A stretch of DNA of 7,535 nt, taken from positions 1-7,535 of the forward strand of contig JAUVDF010000040.1 of assembly GCA_030595455.1 (NCBI GenBank), written 5' to 3'. Source of the stretch: Fidelibacterota bacterium (GTDB lineage Bacteria > Fidelibacterota > UBA8477 > JABMPR01). A model generated the notes under the pieces. It did no database searches, was not told where the DNA came from, and was given only the letters and a program-made list of their open reading frames with translations. A program made the translations under genes and the position numbers. Positions within the stretch are counted from its first letter, which is position 1, and every line of letters begins with the position of its first letter. Positions 6,095 through 7,535 of the stretch are shown piece after piece.

Positions 6095-7535
6095 ATGAAG
6101 CTTTCCATTGTCATCGTCAATTTCAATGTCAAGGCATTCCTACAGCAAGCACTGGAAAGCATCCTCAAAGCAACTAAAGATCTCGATGCTGAGATATTTG
6201 TTGTTGATAATCATTCAGTCGATGGTAGCGTAGAACTTCTCAAGTCACAGTTCCCCCAGGTAAAGCTGATTCCCAATAGTGAAAATGTTGGCTTTGCTAA
6301 AGCTAACAATCAGGCTTTGGAGCAAGCCAGAGGTGAATATATCTGGTTGTTGAATCCTGATACACTCATACAGGAGGATACGGCCGAAAAGCTGATCGCT
6401 ACCATGGAATCAGATCAGAAAATAGGGATGCTTGGCTGCAAAATACTCAATGATGATGGCAGTCTACAGTTAGCCTGTCGTCGCAGCTTTCCCACACCAT
6501 GGGTTGCCTTTACCAAACTGCTGGGACTGGCAAAGCTGTTCCCTAAATCTAAATTGTTCGGAAAATACAATTTGACCCATCTAGATGAAGACGAAGCCTA
6601 CGAGGTTGAAGCGATTAGTGGATCATGTATGTTCGTCCGCCGTGAAGCGCTGGATGATGTGGGACTGCTGGATGAGACTTACTTTATGTATGGCGAGGAT
6701 TTGGATTGGTGTTTCCGCTTTGGAGAAAATGACTGGAAAGTCTTTTATACTCCTGCGACCAGTATCATTCACTATAAAGGTGAATCTTCCAAGGTAGTTG
6801 CCTGGGATTCCATGACCCATTTCTATAGAGCTATGGATATTTTTGCTAAAAAGCATTTCAAATCAACCAGCAGATTCCCGTTACATTGGTTATTAAGAGG
6901 TGGCATAATTGTCCGCTATGTCATGTCTGTTCTGAGCAAAATGGGCAAAAATATTTCGGCCTACTTCCTCGATCTATTTGGTCTGGTGGCTCTGACGCTT
7001 ATTGCTATTTATTTAAAATTTGATACACTCAATGTATTAGACGACTATATCTACATCCTGCCCGTCTATTTTGGTACCTGGATAGCCGTAATCTCAAGCC
7101 TTGGACTCTACCGTACCTATAAATACTCAGTCAGCCGCTCAATCCTGGCTGTTACAGTCGGGTTCCTGATTAATGTGACCCTAACCTACTTTTTTAATGA
7201 TTACGCCTTCTCAAGGGTTGTGATGCTGATCAGCTTTTCAGGGGCACTTTTATGGATTCCAGGCTGGCGGATTGTGGCTTCATCTCGACGTACGGATAAT
7301 TTCGAATTAGGCACACAGCGAGCATTGGTAATTGGAGATCTGGGCAGTGCAGGTGACATATATTCGAAACTATTAACCAATCTGGGGCTGGGCTATACCC
7401 CGATTGGTATTGTAGCGATTGACGACATCGAGTCTACTGACGAGCGAGTTGTTGGTCAACTTGATGATATACTGGATTTAGTGCAATTGCATCACATCGA
7501 TGATGTGATCTTCACCTCAGATAAATTCAAATTAA
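6095..7535 (+). CDS. Fusion: rhamnosyltransferase-like GT2 domain plus membrane and Rossmann segment of polyprenyl sugar-phosphate transferase type, 3' partial
   Basis: The frame is open from the ATG at 6095 to the last base, 480 complete codons with no stop. Residues 1 to about 250 are a GT2 domain of the rhamnosyltransferase (WbbL/RfbF-like) branch: 'SIVIVNFNV' (4-12), 'VVDNHSVDGS' (36-45), 'NVGFAKANNQAL' (64-75), the DxD-like 'LLNPDT' (85-90), 'SGSCMFVRREAL' (175-186) and 'FMYGEDLDWCFR' (197-208). Residues 290-308, 317-338, 350-367 and 372-393 look like four membrane helices, with 'GLYR' (337-340) and 'AFSRVV' (371-376) as in WcaJ/WbaP-like polyprenyl glycosylphosphotransferases. From about 408 a Rossmann-like fold begins, 'RALVIGDLGSAGDIY' (409-423), ending at 'VIFTSDKF'. 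The catalytic transferase domain, if present, would lie past the edge. Expected location is the inner membrane with both soluble parts in the cytoplasm. No clear ribosome binding site precedes the ATG, yet no other in-frame start exists nearby. A CapD/WbpM-like sugar dehydratase end is the alternative. Confidence 0.85.
   Translation, partial: MKLSIVIVNFNVKAFLQQALESILKATKDLDAEIFVVDNHSVDGSVELLKSQFPQVKLIPNSENVGFAKANNQALEQARGEYIWLLNPDTLIQEDTAEKLIATMESDQKIGMLGCKILNDDGSLQLACRRSFPTPWVAFTKLLGLAKLFPKSKLFGKYNLTHLDEDEAYEVEAISGSCMFVRREALDDVGLLDETYFMYGEDLDWCFRFGENDWKVFYTPATSIIHYKGESSKVVAWDSMTHFYRAMDIFAKKHFKSTSRFPLHWLLRGGIIVRYVMSVLSKMGKNISAYFLDLFGLVALTLIAIYLKFDTLNVLDDYIYILPVYFGTWIAVISSLGLYRTYKYSVSRSILAVTVGFLINVTLTYFFNDYAFSRVVMLISFSGALLWIPGWRIVASSRRTDNFELGTQRALVIGDLGSAGDIYSKLLTNLGLGYTPIGIVAIDDIESTDERVVGQLDDILDLVQLHHIDDVIFTSDKFKL

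Noticed and set aside
5962..6177. 71-codon open frame bridging the two glycosyltransferase genes
   Set aside because: It overlaps the conserved C-terminus of the DPM1-like gene and the conserved N-terminal motifs of the next GT2 gene, so it is a shadow frame.
6585..6856. Short open frames on both strands within the GT2 domain
   Set aside because: The frame from 6095 carries family-defining motifs across this stretch; the others have low-information sequences.

Overview
The window holds six genes, all on the + strand, with short gaps or overlaps between them. The first and last genes run off the ends. No RNA gene, insertion sequence, CRISPR array or convincing rho-independent terminator was seen. 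Everything looks like chromosomal housekeeping and cell-envelope DNA with moderate base composition. The organism is diderm: there is an Omp85-type outer-membrane barrel and a lipoprotein of the DUF4837 family, which I know mainly from Bacteroidetes and related FCB-group lineages. Together with a glycosyltransferase fused to a membrane segment, this points to the FCB group. Candidatus Marinimicrobia or an Ignavibacteria/Calditrichaeota-like lineage are plausible, but this is recall-based inference and not proven from the sequence.

Layout. Bases 2-1261 encode the C-terminal part of a BamA/TamA-like outer-membrane protein (end of one POTRA domain, a second POTRA, then the barrel). It overlaps by 16 bases the start of rnr (1246-3348), a full-length ribonuclease R with all four active-site aspartates. 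After the largest gap in the window (68 bases) comes a DUF4837 lipoprotein (3417-4442), whose start is better placed at the ATG at 3417 than at an upstream TTG. Then follow rmlD (4466-5359, dTDP-4-dehydrorhamnose reductase), a dolichol-phosphate-mannose-synthase-like GT2 enzyme (5349-6068, overlapping rmlD by 11 bases), and a long open frame from 6095 to the window edge. That last frame starts as a rhamnosyltransferase-like GT2 enzyme and continues without a stop into four predicted membrane helices and a Rossmann-like domain, as at the N-terminus of polyprenyl-phosphate sugar-phosphate transferases.

How they fit together. The right half reads as the start of a surface-polysaccharide locus. 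RmlD would supply dTDP-L-rhamnose, the polyprenol-phosphate glycosyltransferase would make a lipid-linked sugar donor, and the fused protein could both handle an undecaprenyl-linked acceptor and add a sugar to it. The left half is envelope biogenesis plus RNA turnover. The tight spacing suggests transcription as one or two operons; the 3349-3416 gap is the likeliest place for an internal promoter, but none could be identified with confidence. The most unusual item is the GT2/membrane fusion at the right edge. I see no clearly new defence or mobile system here.
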